This document shows, piece after piece, positions 9,885 to 21,000 of a stretch of DNA of 64,000 nt (the stretch's first letter is position 1; every line of letters begins with the position of its first letter). Origin of the DNA: Aspidapion aeneum (taxonomy: Eukaryota > Arthropoda > Insecta > Coleoptera > Brentidae); NCBI GenBank assembly GCA_963576565.1, contig OY755038.1:182248452-182312451 (forward strand), given 5' to 3'. The notes beneath the pieces are model-generated. The model was not told where the DNA came from. It saw only the letters and a list, made by a program, of their open reading frames with translations, and searched no databases. The position numbers were made by a program, and so were the translations under genes.

Positions 9885-11320
9885 GGTCACTAGTGTGGCC
9901 TATTTAAAATGCATTGTGTGACATTTGTGGCAGCTTAAAGACGTTGCCGCCATTTTGTGACATTGTAATTAGAACAAACACAATTTGCCAATCTGTGACA
10001 CAAAAACCCACTGAATAATTAAACAAATATCTGGAAGCAGAACTGTATTTTCCAGCTAGGTAAAACATTGATATGCCCGGTAACTTTTATACAGTGGAGA
10101 AGGGGGGGTTCAGAAATAAGAAAATTTTAAGTGCGCCACATTATTTAATACCAATGTTTTACAAAGAAGATCTTAAATAAAATACAGTTCAACCCAAACG
10201 TTGCAGCCAAACAATGAAATTCTACTTACTTCCGAGGCTTCCAGAGTATTTGTGTAATTAAAAACCCAAAAAAATTGACTAATAGACAGAATAAAATTCT
10301 AAAAGATTGAATTATGATGACAAAACTAGAAGCACTTTACAGGTAGACGGACTCCTTTAACAGGTCATAGTGTACCTACATCTGAGTCAGTAGCGTAGGA
10401 CTCAATTATATGAATGATTGTAAAAAAAAAATGTATACTTCCAAAATCGTTCCATCATAGGGGAGATCTAGACCAAATATCTGCTGTCATCATTCTACAT
10501 TGGGTAGAATGAGACAGACAGCAACCCAGTCCGAGATCCACCCCATGAGGTAAAAATGTGTAACGAAACCGCTACATAAAAAAAAAATAATCTCATCTCT
10601 CTTTTGTCTCCGCAAAGTTGGTCATCGGGTTGTACAAATAACACAAGAAAAATTAGTTCATCTTGTTTATTTTAAAAGGTAAACTGGAGTATTACCAAAA
10701 ACATGAAATAGAAAAAAATTAATGAAATGTAGTGGAACAAGTCAGGGCCTAAGTAGCAAGACAATCCAAATTTCACAAGAGAAATTGTCTTAAATAAATG
10801 AAATGAAGGAAAACTTAGTAAATACACCGCAAAATTGTGGTTATGACGTCATACTGTTACCTTGCGTTTACAAGTGTTAAAATTAAGCTGTGCAAAATTA
10901 TATAGGGAAAGATCACTTCTAAATTATATTGTGAAAGTTATATATGAGAGAAAAATTATAGTTAAGGCTTGCTCCTACCTTGGTCCTTGATTATATTGTT
11001 AAAATAAAAAAATGTGTTTTATTTTGTAAACCTGGATGTGTTGTACCAGACATCTTCTGCTACTCCAGGTCCCGTTCTGCTCGCGCCCCCCCCTAGTGCC
11101 CGCTTAGCACATCACGCTAGGGCCACACTGGTTGTGGAAAATGTTGCTGATTCTTTGCCCGAGCGTAGAAAGGTTGTGGGATGCTTGCCCGAGCGTAGAA
11201 CCCTGTGGAAAATGAAATGTTTCAGTTTCCTGGAATTCGTCAATTTTGCACGAAGTTCCCCATGTCGACTCAATAAAATACAGCAGATTTAAACAGATGA
11301 ACTAAAATAACCCTACGTAC

Positions 11321-11394
11321 CTTTCCCAGGGTTAGAACTGGCTCGTCCGGCTTCCCACCAGCGTCCAGCACCGCTGCCGATGGAATGGACAGGG
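11321..11394 (-). other. Exon-like segment with splice signals inside the Gypsy LTR
   Basis: On the minus strand, a pyrimidine-rich CTTTGTCTACAG ends at 11395 and AAAG|GTACGT follows 74 bp later. The segment is open (PSAAVLDAGGKPDEPVL), and its GC content is well above the surroundings. A second donor, AGCG|GTAAGT, lies upstream at 11597. Phase across the two segments is compatible. The same layout recurs in the 5' LTR (24811-24884). It may be an untranslated leader exon, captured host sequence or chance. Confidence 0.35.
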
Positions 11395-12018
11395 CTGTAG
11401 ACAAAGGAGAAAAACAATATATAGTTTTTATCCAACACGTGGTTAAAAGAAAAATATAAAAACGCCAAAAATTCCCCACGTCTGTTGTCAAAAAAAAGTA
11501 CATTTCACACGAAAAATAATTACAATTTGGGAGGCAAATATTATCTTGAAGAGTACTCAAATAGAAAAAAATGAAAAAAAATAAAATCGAACTTACCGCT
11601 GCTCTTTCCGTACAAAATGGCGTAGGCCGACTTAAAATTCCCCTCAAAAGGGTGCGAGCGTCACTCCAGATTACGCCTAGACACGACGGACTCACTTGTA
11701 CAGTCTCTGGGACTGAACCTGCAGTTTTTTGCAGTGCCACTAACCAAAACAATGGCGATCCCAGAGCCTGCTGTCGACCCAGCCAAAAATTCGTTAGCAA
11801 AGAGAGACAAAGCACTTCGTCGAGAATACCAGAATAATGAAGTCGCCGGAAACCGTTTTGTAAATTTGGTGGGGAGTGGGGACGGTAAAACGCAATAGTA
11901 CCAACCTAATCTTCCCGGTTAAATTCAAATAAAGGATGCAAACCTATTTATAAAAAACTTTTTCGCCAAAAATAAATCTCTACCTTCAGTGGCAAGACTG
12001 GAAAAAAACCCGGGGTTT

Positions 12019-12336
12019 TCAAAGTAACGAATGAGGAGATACAGCAATAGTTCTATACAGGTATATAGGGGGCAGCACCGACCAAGTGGACATTGCAATT
12101 AGGTAAAACGTACATTGAGGTGTTGTCGGATCTATTTCCACGGTTGGAATTTTTATAACAAGGACGTCGAGACACCCTCCATACACATTATTAATATTCG
12201 AACACTCAACCAATTCCCATATGAGTAAAGCTATACTGAGCGCAGAATTTAGTTGCACTCCAGTTACAGTCTTCGTCAAAAGTTTCCTTCGCTCTTTATA
12301 AATGTTTTCTCTAATATTCATATGGTTTAACGCCAT
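12019..12336 (-). CDS. Small ORF (105 codons) inside the Gypsy LTR, unknown
   Basis: A 105-codon frame preserved in both LTRs (second copy 25510-25827) with a single residue difference. The start ATG has a good arthropod context (ACAAAAATGGCG). The predicted protein begins MALNHMNIRENIYKERRKLL and has a hydrophobic C-terminal half. I recognise no domain. Preservation in both LTRs only reflects recent insertion, so it says nothing about selection. A TTTTTTTCCAG acceptor-like site follows at about 12002-12012. Confidence 0.2.
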   Translation of the reverse strand: MALNHMNIRENIYKERRKLLTKTVTGVQLNSALSIALLIWELVECSNINNVYGGCLDVLVIKIPTVEIDPTTPQCTFYLIAMSTWSVLPPIYLYRTIAVSPHSLL

Positions 12337-13078
12337 TTTTGTAAAACATTTCTACAGTAATAAAGTTGTTTCTGAACCTGAACCCAAAAATACACACTGA
12401 ACTATTGCTTAAAGGCACAAGAGTGTTCAGATGTTAACTCACACGATTTCGTTTATTCTTTTAGTCTTGGTTTTTATCCCTCGTTTATCTCCCCTTTACC
12501 AAAGTGCATAACTCGTATTTATTTTATCCTTTCCCTATCAAATTAATAAAGATATCAAAGTGGCGGAGCCTCGGTTGTTACTGGTCAAACCGTGGACCTA
12601 AATATGTTTTCGTGCTGTCAAAACTAGCTATGAGGTTCGGATTGTCCCAATATCCTCGAAAATAAACGTAAGGGAATCAAATGTTCATCTAAATGTTTCC
12701 TTCCTGTTACTGAAACCATTTGTGATGCGGCAACGCCGCCATTCCCCAGCATAACAGCTGTTTAACTTTATGTACGTCAAGTAAACGACGAAACTGCAGA
12801 AATAAACAAAACAACCAAAAGTTTTATGTGACTTTCCCGAAACCTGTGATCCTAAATTCCAATTACGATGTCCAGATAATGCGATGTGCATAGTGTCCAC
12901 AGTAATTCGATGGAATGCCTCCTTTTAAGGTAACTTCCTAGACACTATATAACCTCCAAACCTATCTCTATAAAATACCCTTACTTTGTGTACAGAAAGA
13001 CGAATCAAAGAGCCTTGATTATTTACCTAAATAAACAAATATGTAACGTTGTCTTAAACGTAAAAATGACACGTTACA

Positions 13079-13094
13079 TAATCCCCCCCCAACT
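13079..13094 (-). promoter_or_regulatory. Gypsy polypurine tract
   Basis: In element orientation, AGTTGGGGGGGGATTA lies immediately before the 3' LTR start TGTAACG. Its position and purine content fit the primer for plus-strand DNA synthesis. Confidence 0.85.
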
Positions 13095-13117
13095 TCAAGA
13101 CGATTAACCTAAAAAGG

Positions 13118-16100
13118 TTAATCGGAGAGGTCCGCTGCCGACTTAAGGTCTTTGGCATGCCAACTCCCTGGTAGTACTTTACCCGATGGTTCCTGAAGCT
13201 CAAATATCCATGGAGAAATTTTATTCCTAATCACATAAGGACCAACGAATTTCGGTGCTAACTTCTTCGAGAAAAACTTCGCAGCATCTGACAACACATA
13301 ATTCTTCTTCCAAACACGCTGACCCACAACAAAGTTGGGTACCCTTGTACGCAGATTATACTGAACTACGTTTTTCTCTCCTGCCACCTCTAACCTTCTC
13401 TTAACATCAGCATAGAGCTTCCGGAAACCTTCGTTCTTACTTTCAGCTGCGGATTGTACACCATTCTCTTCAGATAACAAAACTGGGTTGGAGTAATCTT
13501 TTCCTGACAAACACATATTCCTACCAAAATTAACAAAGAAAGGAGACATCCTGGTTGTCTCATGGGTTGCAGTACGAATCGCGCAGGCAAGTTTATGTAT
13601 TTGTTCGTCCCACTTTCTGTGGTTGTCTTTCACATAGCAACATAACATGGTTTTTAACGTACGATTCGTCCTTTCTGTTGGATTCGCTCTGGGGTGATAA
13701 TACGGATTATACTGAATTTTAACCTGATAGCTCTCAGCAAAACGTTTAAACTCGTTACTTTTGTACTGAGGGCCATTATCACAAAGTATCAAACGAGGTA
13801 CTCCGAAGACCATAAATACTTGCTCCTCAAGATGCTTGACAACTGCTTGAGTAGGAGCTGTTCGCATTGGAAAAACTAAGGAAAACTTACTTAAATAGTC
13901 CGTCACGACGAGAATCCAGCAATTACCCTTTGTTGAACGAGGTAGAGGTCCACATAAATCAGTCGAAATAATTTCCCAAGGACGAGTTGGTTTTGGGTGA
14001 GATATCATCTGATCAGATACACCTTGTGTATCACCTTTATGAGCTGCACAGACAAAGCATTTCTTTACAAAAGTTGCCACGTCCTGGCGCATTTTTGGCC
14101 AATAATATTTTTCTGCCAGTCTGTGGTAGGTTTTATACACACCCATATGTCCTGCGGTAGGAGGATCGTGAGCTTCTCCAATAATTCTACGCCTATGATC
14201 TTTGGGGACTACCTCTTTCCAATATTCGTTAGATGGTGAAAGTTGAGGGTATTCTTGTTTGACATATTTATACAACTTATTATCAGTGTATCTCCAATTC
14301 ATAAATTTTAATGGTGATTCTACGACCCTCTTTACCATCTTTTGGTACCATCGATCTTTAATTGCTGTTGAAACGTCTCTGGGCTGCGAAATTGTATCAA
14401 TCATAGGTACTGCGCGAGACAACATGTCCGGGAGAACTAAATCTTTCCCTTTCCGATGGATTACTTCAAAATCATATTGCTGCAATTTTACAGACCAACG
14501 AGCAAGTCTTCCACTGGGCTCTTTTAAGCTATGAAGCCATTTTAAACTAAAATGATCTGTTATGACCTTAAATGAGATCCCCTCAATATAAGGCCGGAGC
14601 TTCTCTATCGCCCAAACCAATGACAAACATTCTCGCTCGGTGGTCGTGTAAACACGTTCTTGCTTAGTCAAAGATCGACTCAAATAGCATATGACTTTGT
14701 CTCCTTCAGGATAAGGCTGCGTTAAACATGCTCCTATTCCATATCCTGATGCGTCTGTTTGAATGACAAATTCTTTGGTATAATCTGGACATGTAAGAAT
14801 CGGTGCAGTCACTAAAAGTTCCTTAATCTTAATAAATGCTTTTTCGCAGTCTGGAGTCCAATCGAACTTTTGATTTTTCTTAGTTAGAGCTGTAATCGGA
14901 GCTATTATCGCTGAAAAATTCTCTATGAAACGTCTGTACCAGGATATTGTACCTACAACTCTACGAACTTCTCTGACAGTTCTTGGCCTCTGGAGCTCTA
15001 ACATGGCTCTAATTTTATTAGGGTCAACTCGGATGCCTCGACGGTCCACTACGAAACCTAAATAAGTCATTTCTGGCCTACACAGTTGGCATTTCTCCCA
15101 ACTTACCGTTATCTTTGCATTCTGCAATCTTCGTAGGACTTCCTCAAGAATTCTAAGATGTTCAGAAAAACTTTGTGTGACAATTACGAGGTCATCGAGA
15201 TATACGTACACGTAGGGGTCTAAATCGTTCCCTATGATGCTATCTATGAGTCTCTGCCAAGTTGCAGGTGCATTATGAAGACCAAATGGTAAACGCTTAA
15301 ATTGGAAGAGATCTCGTCGACAGATGAATGCTGTTAGTGGCTTCGATGATTCTTCCATTGGTACTTGCCAATAAGCACTCTTAATATCTAAAGTTGACAA
15401 GTACTTAGCATCTTTCAATTTGTCAAGAGTCTCGGATACGAGTGGTAAAGGATAACTATCACGTGCCGTCAGTGAGTTCAATTTGCGGTAGTCTACACAG
15501 AAACGATATTTCTTTGTGTTTTTCTTTTGTACCATTACCACTGGTGAAGCCCATGAACTACTACTACGTTCTATCACATCCATTTTCAGCATTTCGTCGA
15601 TTTCGTCATCAATAAGTTTCTGAATGACCGGTGAGACCTTATATGAACGTTGTCTTATCGGTGCTGCATCTGTTGTAATCTTATGCTCTACCCTATCTGT
15701 ACATCCTAGTGATTCACCCATAATAGTCTTATATTTATCGACCAATTCCTCTAGTCGTTCTGATTCATAAGGCGTAAGAGTAGTTTGTTGGTCTGATGTT
15801 TCTAAAGAACAAATCACATCTTTATTATCGGCAAAGTGCCACTCATTAGTACTTAAGTTCGGTACTATCCCCATCGAAATCCAAAAATCTAATCCTAAAA
15901 TCAAAGTGTGCGGCAACTCAGGAACGACGACGACCTCTATTAACCTAAATTTATCTTGAACTCGCATAGGAAGCTGCACTGTCCCAATACTACTCGTGCT
16001 TTGACCATTTGCCACAATACAACTCGTCTTCTTCGTCGTATCAAGTGAAAAACCAAACCTCTCGATGACTGATCAACCATGATTCCCTAAAAAGGTACGT

Positions 16101-16276
16101 GAAGCCCCGGAATCCAACAAACCTAATAACTTATTTCCGAGCACATCCACTTCTAAATAAGGCCTTTCATCTTTACGAGCATGACTTATCACATAATCTA
16201 AAACGTACGTTAGCCTATCGGTCGATGCTTGTTCAGGCTGACTCGAAGGTCGACCACCTACGAACGCCTGGGTCCG
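13118..16276 (-). pseudogene. pol: Gypsy pol (protease-RT-RNase H-integrase) with one in-frame TGA
   Basis: Reached from gag by a -1 shift at 16276-16282. The protease active site LLDSGAS lies about 25 codons before residue 1 of the 965-codon open part, but a TGA at 16073-16075 stops the frame about ten codons after it. The rest is open from 16072 to 13118. Counting from 16015: protease tail ILGLDFW (39-45); RT about 105-330 with TLDIKSAY (D210) and YLDD (272-275); RNase H with D421, E462, D487, D525; integrase H2C2 zinc module (H616, H623, C653, C656) and D686, D746, E781; a GPY-type C-terminal module (KFVGPYVIRN). Without suppression of the TGA, this copy makes no RT. The 16015 'start' is a GTG, not a real initiation codon. 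Confidence 0.95.
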
Positions 16277-18033
16277 TTTCCCTGACGATTACAATTACGA
16301 CATTCTCTTACTGTAACCCCTGCCTGACCACACGAATAGCACTGTTTGCCTCTAGGTAGTGCGCACCCGATTGCCATGTGCCCTGTTTGGTTGCATCTGT
16401 AACAAACAACGTCCCTGTTCGCCCTACCAGATCCAACACCCTGTGGTTGTACATCCCTGTCATTTACACTAGACTGACCACTAGCTGGTTGCTGTCTATC
16501 TCTATCAGCCCTAGCAGCAAAATTGCTTGCTGGCTGCTGCCTATTTCTGTCGAATCTATTAGCAGGATGATTTAAATTCTGTTGGTTCGATGTCCCGGCA
16601 CCTGATATTTGAATTGCATCAACCCCTGTTGAAAAATCGTCACTGTCGCTCTCTACGTCAACGTAGGCCAAGTCAGGTTCGATTGATTGGTTTCTCCTAG
16701 GTGTAAAATTCTCCTCTTCTAAACCATATCTCTGGTCTATTCTACGACACAGATCCTTTAAATGTGATAGGCTATTGACCTCAGTAGCAATTAACCCATT
16801 TTTATAGATGTCCGCGATATTTCTGAAGACGATAGCTAATTTCGCCTCTTCGGAAACAGGACAGCCAAGTCTTTGGAAATATGTGTTCATGACAGCAATA
16901 TAGGTCCCTATAGACTCTCCAGGGCCTTGTTTACGTTTTTGAATCTCCTTCAATAGCTTCTCGCCATATGAAGAAGGAAGATATTCTGCCATGAACCTCT
17001 GTTCCAGCTGTTCCCATGTATGGACTTCTCTACGTACATCTTTGTAAAAAGTATAAGCTGACTTTTCAAAAAGATCAATGCCCGAATTAAGTAAAACCTT
17101 TTTGCTGACTCCTCTAGCCTGACTCAACTCGTCCACTCTCTCGAAAAATGCGGTGACGGAGATTGTACCCCTCTCGCCTGTAAATTTTAAGTTCCACTTA
17201 TGCGGAGGTACAGGTGCAACATGATATGAAGTACCAGGATCACTTGACATTGGTACTGGCGACGAACAAGAAAATGGTCGTGACTGAGCAATTGGTGCAA
17301 TGCTACTTTGGAGGGCAGCTAGACTCAAAGGAACGGTAGACGGTTGTTGATAATGAAAAGCTGATGTACCGTAATTCTCAATCGGCATAGGGACTGGTGC
17401 CTGTATTGGTGCTTGAGTTGGGTTCGTTAGCACTTGCATTTGCACTGGAGCAATGACCGACGGTTGGTTTGTGGGCTGTTGAGCTGTTCTTTGTGTGCTT
17501 GAGAGCTGTGGTTGCGGGAAATGAGACTGGTTAGGTGTGTTGCCAGCGTTTGTCGAGTGGTCTGAGCTTCGACTCGTTGATTGGGTTTCAGATGCTTCAT
17601 CATCATCTGAGGTAACGCCAACTCTTAGTAAATCTGTTGCTTGGCTCTGCAACCTCCCAATCAAACTCAAGGTTTCCGCAACCAGTATGCCTTTGGTTTG
17701 ACTTTCTTCAAAGTTAGACAGATTCATGTTGTTAATCCTGGCTAACACGTGTTCCAACCTTACAGCGATTTTCCTAAACTCTCCCCCTTTACTCGTACCA
17801 GAGAACTTCTCTACCAGCGGTACCAGATTATCAAGCTTCTTCATGCAGCTAAAAGCATCTTGGCCAAATTTAAAGGGATACGGAGGGTATCTCATACTTT
17901 GTTTGATCAACATAAGCTGTTGTTTCATCTCTTCCACCGATCCAATAGCTATGCCTCTCCATGTTAACTCATAGATTAATTCGTCCTTGACTAAGTACCT
18001 TACGTCAGACAACCGACTCAAAGAAATAGCCAT
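16258..18033 (-). CDS. gag: Gypsy gag
   Basis: The structural protein that forms the particle and binds element RNA. The first ATG is at 18033 (MAISLSRLSD); the frame runs six codons further upstream without an ATG, so the protein is 591 residues. Order: an N-terminal region (to ~140), a long Q/P/S-rich linker (~150-285), a Retrotrans_gag-type capsid domain (~285-440, with WEQLEQRFMAEYLP), an acidic/Q-rich stretch, then two zinc-knuckle positions. Counting from the TTG six codons upstream, the first knuckle is canonical, CYRCNQTGHMAIGC (C550, C553, H558, C563). The second, CYSCGQAGVTVREC, has Val where His should be. Gag ends five codons after the slippery GGGAAAC. The frame is intact. Confidence 0.93.
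   Translation of the reverse strand: MAISLSRLSDVRYLVKDELIYELTWRGIAIGSVEEMKQQLMLIKQSMRYPPYPFKFGQDAFSCMKKLDNLVPLVEKFSGTSKGGEFRKIAVRLEHVLARINNMNLSNFEESQTKGILVAETLSLIGRLQSQATDLLRVGVTSDDDEASETQSTSRSSDHSTNAGNTPNQSHFPQPQLSSTQRTAQQPTNQPSVIAPVQMQVLTNPTQAPIQAPVPMPIENYGTSAFHYQQPSTVPLSLAALQSSIAPIAQSRPFSCSSPVPMSSDPGTSYHVAPVPPHKWNLKFTGERGTISVTAFFERVDELSQARGVSKKVLLNSGIDLFEKSAYTFYKDVRREVHTWEQLEQRFMAEYLPSSYGEKLLKEIQKRKQGPGESIGTYIAVMNTYFQRLGCPVSEEAKLAIVFRNIADIYKNGLIATEVNSLSHLKDLCRRIDQRYGLEEENFTPRRNQSIEPDLAYVDVESDSDDFSTGVDAIQISGAGTSNQQNLNHPANRFDRNRQQPASNFAARADRDRQQPASGQSSVNDRDVQPQGVGSGRANRDVVCYRCNQTGHMAIGCALPRGKQCYSCGQAGVTVRECRNCNRQGNGPRRS
16276..16282 (-). promoter_or_regulatory. GGGAAAC -1 ribosomal frameshift site between gag and pol
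   Basis: In the gag frame the heptamer is phased G GGA AAC, the classical X XXY YYZ layout. Pol is in the -1 frame relative to gag and is open from this point. The gag stop follows within 18 bases of the heptamer. GTGGTCGACC, with an 8-bp GGTCGACC palindrome, lies about 20 nt downstream and could help a stimulatory fold. Confidence 0.82.
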
Positions 18034-21000
18034 AGTGCCTTTTATCTTCAAACTTTAAACTTTAATTAAAACTGTTAATTATACCTCCCAATTATAAAAA
18101 CTAAACCACGCAATAACAAACACAAAGTTCACTTTAAATTCACCAGTGAAAATCACTATCAATTTTCTCACAAATGTAGAAAATATAAAACTTAAATACG
18201 GGCAGACGCGAACAAAACCGAAAAACACCGGAGCAGTAAGAAAATAAAATTTATTTGCATTTAAAAATGTAATCATAATTTATGTTAAGTATTTGTACAA
18301 CCAACTATGACGTCCAACCTTGCAGAGAGAAATAACTACTTAAATCCTAAATTAGAATTAACAAGTAGCCATAAAAAAAAGTTAAAAAATAAAAGAGAGA
18401 CAAGAGTTTTGGCAGTGTTTAGGTCTTATGTTTCACTCCTGCGTGAGTAAAACAAAAAAAAATGATTGCGCTTATCCTAGCTGAACTGGATTAAAATTAA
18501 AGTTAAGTGATGTTTGTTTACCTCAGCAACCGAGTAGGTAAATTTATCCCTAAATGGAACGTACAACAGACTACCTATAACAAAAATCCCAAAGCTGTTG
18601 TACACAGTTAACGCTAGGGTATACTCCTGCTATTGCAGAACGGCTCCACTAATAACTCCTCAAAAAAAAAACCCAAATCGCCGTATACAATGATTTTTCT
18701 AAAAAGAATAAATCAAAACCCACTTTAACCTGCTTACCTACTCTGAGTTTACACGAAACATGCATTGCTTAAGGTCACATCATCCCTTAATATATAAGTG
18801 AACGCAATAAACGTCGGAACAAATGTTCATGTTATAGAAATCGTAAAATATGCTCAATTAAAAAAAAAATCCGCTCGCTGAAATTGCGTCGAATTAGACT
18901 AGTAAGGATGTTGTGTGTAATTAAAAAAAATTTAAAAAAAAAATACCGATGTTATTAAAAAATTTACAGAAATAACGTCTTGGTAGGACTGCAACTCTCT
19001 AATCTTCATTAAAATGAAATTCCCAAAACTTAAACTAAATTGATGCAAACTATGGTCATGGTCAAAAAGACCCTAGGACCGTACCGAAAGGTGTCCAAAA
19101 AAAAATTAAAAAAAAATTTTTGGTGTCGACCACAGTAGTCCAATAGTAAAAAAATTAATTAGTGACTCACTAAAATTTTCAAAAGTTACTCCACTCTGAT
19201 AGGTGGTTTGGAGTAGGGAGAAGAAAAAAAAATTTTAAACGAATGATGATAGGTTGTTAAAACGCGAGAGTTCGAAATGAAATTATATTTTAATTCAGAA
19301 AAAAAAATATTTAAATAAACTGGTAGAACCATTGTAGGGACAAGGCACTACTATGCACCAAAAAAAAATTTTTGCCACAAGAAAATCAAGTTTCCCTTCT
19401 TAAAAAAAAATTAAAAAAAAAATATTAAAAAAATATTTTCAAAAAAAAATTAAAAATGTTTAAGTGGGGTTGCAGCTCCTATTAGTGAACCTTAAAATTT
19501 TTTTTTTATAAAATCAACACCAGAAAAATCTTATTCGAGTTGTCATGCAACAGTTTTTGTTCTTTTCCTTTAAAAAACAGTTGTCGATTCCCTTTCCTCT
19601 CCCAAAACTGTGGCAATGTGAAAAGTAAATGAGCTAGAAAAATTAATTTACTATAAAAAAAATGTTGAAAATTAAATTTACTTAAGAATCATAAGGTATA
19701 AAAATCGTAATTGCAAAAACACAATCAGTTTAGGAAAAGTTAAAAAAATATTTATGTTACAAAAAAAAACAAACGATGTTAGTATATTTGTTTAAAATTA
19801 TTACTAAAGGAAACAAACAACGTGAGTACTCATTTACTGTACCACTATAATAATGTGAACCTAAGTTTTAAACTTTGCACTCAACCCCGTAAAGAATTAT
19901 CTTGTGTGCCCTTTCACAAAAACAAATATGGAAACAATTTCAAGGATCACCTATAAGAACGTTGTAAAACTAAATCTGCCTACTCAATGTCTTTACACAC
20001 AACATCTACTCAAAAAAAAAAATTTACTGCTTAATGCATTCTCAGATCTTTATTCCTGGTGTTCACGAGATCTAAAATTAAGTTGGGCCCTTTCCACAAC
20101 TATCAGTCAAAGCAAAACTACCAAATGTCCAAGGGCTAATGAGACCCCATCACCTACAAATAATATTCTGAAATGAAACAGTTGGGAATAATCCTGCGTA
20201 AAAACCAGAAAACAAAAATCAAGAAGCCAAACTTATTACATTAATTTTAAAAGAGCATAAAAAAACTCCCGGCCCCAATTAAATTTTTGTTATCTCAACA
20301 AAACTCGGCCTAAAACCAAAAACTTTTTATTAGACATTTCCCCTATTCCCTAAGTATAATGTCAATAAAACCCAAAAACTTGTGATTTCCATTCCAATCC
20401 CATCTGCACTATATATATTTTTTAAACGGTCAAACACCCACAGGCGAAACAATATCTTATTTCAAAGAAAGGGTGAAGATATTTTGAAGCACCCTGTGAA
20501 AATAGGACACTATTATGGAAAATTGTTCAGATCAGTGTTCTTACTACTTTTTAACCTAAATATATCTAGTTCCCTCATGTGCATGTTACTATTTTAATTC
20601 CTATCATAACTAAACAGATCACAAAAATTGTCTTTCTCCGCGAATCTGCAAGGTCCTGGAAGATGTGAGATTCAGCCTGTAGGCCAAATTTGGATGTATT
20701 TTAATTTAGCGAAAACCGAAGTTGCGAAATCCTAAAAAGATTAGCAGGAAGTCCTCGTTCCTCGATTTCTACACTCCGAACCAAACATTTCTTCCACCAT
20801 TTCCACCCAGCTCGCGGGAGGAAAAAAACCTAATTATCGCAATATAAAATGTAGCCAGCTCCTTTACACCCTGTACAACTATCAGATTTAAAAAAAAATA
20901 GATGCCCTCATCAATGTTTAGTCGCATCAAAGAAAACCTATTGTTTTTAAATTTATTTTAAGGTTGAAATCTTTTTCAAAAATCAATGATCTTAAATTTA

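Larger units (their letters stand above)
9894..13078 (-). repeat. Gypsy 3' LTR (3185 bp)
   Basis: In element orientation it begins TGTAACGTGTCATTTT at 13078 and ends ATAGGCCACA at 9894. It matches 23386-26569 almost base for base, except for the terminal 27 bp at 9894-9920 (U5 end). It contains a 31-bp tandem duplication of TTGCCCGAGCGTAGAA (11155-11201 on the plus strand). Confidence 0.95.

Noticed and set aside
11270..11815. 181-codon minus frame in the Gypsy 3' LTR
   Set aside because: In the 5' LTR a one-base poly-A difference splits it, it contains no domain, and it runs through intron-like sequence. The shorter splice-flanked segments are more plausible.
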